Positions 36,736 through 37,668 of a stretch of DNA of 37,668 nucleotides are shown one piece after another. The position numbers were made by a program, and so were the translations under genes. The stretch's first letter is position 1, and each line of letters starts with the position of its first letter. Source of the DNA: Bacteroidia bacterium (lineage in GTDB: Bacteria; Bacteroidota; Bacteroidia; Flavobacteriales_E; Vicingaceae); contig JAUIGQ010000010.1 in the NCBI GenBank assembly GCA_030429925.1, forward strand, positions 1-37,668. Direction: 5' to 3'. The notes under the pieces are model-generated. The model was not told the origin of the DNA. It worked only from the letters and a program-made list of their open reading frames with translations, and did not search any database.

Positions 36736-37668
36736 AGCCGCTGGTTTTTGTAAACCAATTTGGAGAGCCTGAGCCCCTGGGATATGTTGCGCATGGAAGT
36801 CGCCATGATGAGGTGTTCGACCTCCTTTGGTAGCGGGCCGAAGCGGTCCACCATTTCGGTTTGCATTTCCTCCAGTGTCTGGTTGTCTGCAGCCTCACTC
36901 AGGCGACGATAGAGGTTGAGTCGTTCGACACTATTGGAGAGATAGCTGTCTGGAATGTAGGCATCTTCTTCGACATCGATGATGGTGTCGCTGGCCGGCG
37001 GCGGCGGTGCATCTTTGAAGAGCGATTTAAACTCCTCGGATCTGAGTTCCTGGACGGCGTCATCCAGGATGCGGTGGTACGTTTCATATCCAACATCAGC
37101 GATGAAGCCGCTTTGCTCAGCGCCCAGCATGTTGCCGGCGCCGCGGATGTCGAGGTCGCGCATGGCGATGTTGAAGCCGCTCCCCAGATCGCTAAATTCT
37201 TCCACCGCCTGGAGTCGCTGTTTCGCCTCGCGCGTCAGGCTGTGAATCGAGGGTACGAGCAGGTAGCAGAATGCTTTCTGATCTGAACGCCCAACACGGC
37301 CACGAAGCTGATGAAGATCTGCCAGCCCAAAGTGGTTGGCCTGGTTGATGATCATCGTATTGGCATTGGATATGTCTACGCCGGATTCAACGATATTGGT
37401 ACTGACCAGTACATCAAACTTCTTGTTGATGAAGTCGGCCATGACTTTCTCAAGTTCCGCCGGCTTCATCTGCCCGTGTCCGACCCGAACCCGGATGTTC
37501 GGAATCAGCATCCGGATCATGCCTGAGATTTCTTCGATATTCTGAACCCGGTTGTGTACGAAGAACACCTGTCCGCCCCGGTTGACCTCATGCAAAATTG
37601 CATCCCGGATCAGGTCTTTGTCGAAGGTATGGATCTCCGTGATGATGGGTTGCCGGTTGGGTGGTGGT
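36720..37668 (-). CDS. mfd: Transcription-repair coupling factor Mfd, internal to C-terminal fragment, foreign piece
   Basis: Mfd removes stalled RNA polymerase and recruits UvrA to lesions. The visible ~316 codons enter from the right edge in frame (NRQPIITEIHTFDKDLIRDA). They cover the second RecA-like translocase domain with VFFVHNRVQNIEE, VLVSTNIVESGVDISNANTM and HQLRGRVGRSDQKAFCYLL. The Mfd-specific TRG region follows, with RDLDIRGAGNMLGAEQSGFI. The beginning of the C-terminal domain is NSVERLNLYRRLSEA and DRFGPLPKEVEHLI. Similarity ends at about LFLVFPDQKD, just before the junction, so the final part of the C-terminal domain is missing. The sequence is clearly richer in G+C than the rest of the window. 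The segment may derive from a Rhodothermota/Balneolota-like organism, which is only an impression. Family call is secure. Confidence 0.9.

Noticed and set aside
36222-36833. A 203-codon plus-strand frame as one complete MFS gene
   Set aside because: Only the part up to about 36720 resembles a transporter; the rest is antisense to mfd beyond the junction.
36507-37595. A 362-codon minus-strand frame as a complete Mfd-like protein with a novel C-terminus
   Set aside because: The last ~70 codons are antisense to the MFS fragment, and the true reading frame enters from beyond 37668; it is a junction product.
36219-37668. Genomic island or horizontal transfer at the right end
   Set aside because: No integrase, repeats or complete genes; both pieces are truncated at their joins, which fits assembly chimerism better.

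Overview
The window comes from a member of the Bacteroidota, probably a Flavobacteriales-type marine or aquatic lineage. The evidence is a type IX secretion (T9SS) translocon gene sprA, several proteins ending in a T9SS sorting domain, PorT-like barrels, an Omp28-type lipoprotein, the gene order malic enzyme - ruvA - sprA - gcvH, and start-proximal sequences resembling the Bacteroidetes promoter (TTTG about 20 nt before TAnnTTTG). It looks like a metagenomic contig. The last ~1.45 kb (about 36.22-37.67 kb) is more GC-rich, is made of two unrelated gene fragments, and is best explained as chimeric assembly.

Layout. (1) 1-4352, minus strand: a probable operon TlpA-type thioredoxin - DUF6029 outer-membrane protein - Omp28-like CxxC lipoprotein - small outer-membrane barrel - ubiX (running off the left edge). 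(2) 4440-5213: a small secreted protein with a T9SS sorting domain, convergent with a class III-like sirtuin; a palindromic terminator overlaps the sirtuin stop codon. (3) 6039-16784, plus strand: maeB-type malic enzyme, ruvA, sprA (~7.4 kb, broken by one frame change near 10.86 kb) and gcvH, then a TonB-family protein at 16863-17579. (4) 17627-20972: a solute-binding protein, a coiled-coil lipoprotein, an M20 amidohydrolase and a half-size TauE/SafE permease. (5) 20975-24172: a large periplasmic/outer-membrane protein with a degenerate peptidase-like N-terminus, a PD40 propeller and a C-terminal barrel. (6) 24250-24885: a glyoxalase-II-like metallo-hydrolase. (7) 24888-29176, minus strand: UbiA-like membrane protein, kynU, kmo and an outer-membrane protein. 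(8) 29317-32196: gcvP. (9) 32294-36219: two tandem paralogous T9SS cargo proteins, the second cut off in its sorting domain. (10) 36.22-37.67 kb: an MFS fragment joined to an opposite-strand mfd fragment.

How the genes fit together. SprA forms the outer-membrane channel through which the three sorting-domain proteins here would leave the cell. gcvH and gcvP supply two of the four glycine cleavage components. kmo and kynU perform consecutive steps turning kynurenine into 3-hydroxyanthranilate; the UbiA-like gene beside them raises a speculative link to aromatic prenylation. The TlpA/Omp28/DUF6029 cluster looks like an uncharacterised envelope thiol-redox module. No rRNA, tRNA, CRISPR array or insertion sequence was seen, and no intergenic stretch exceeds 300 bases.
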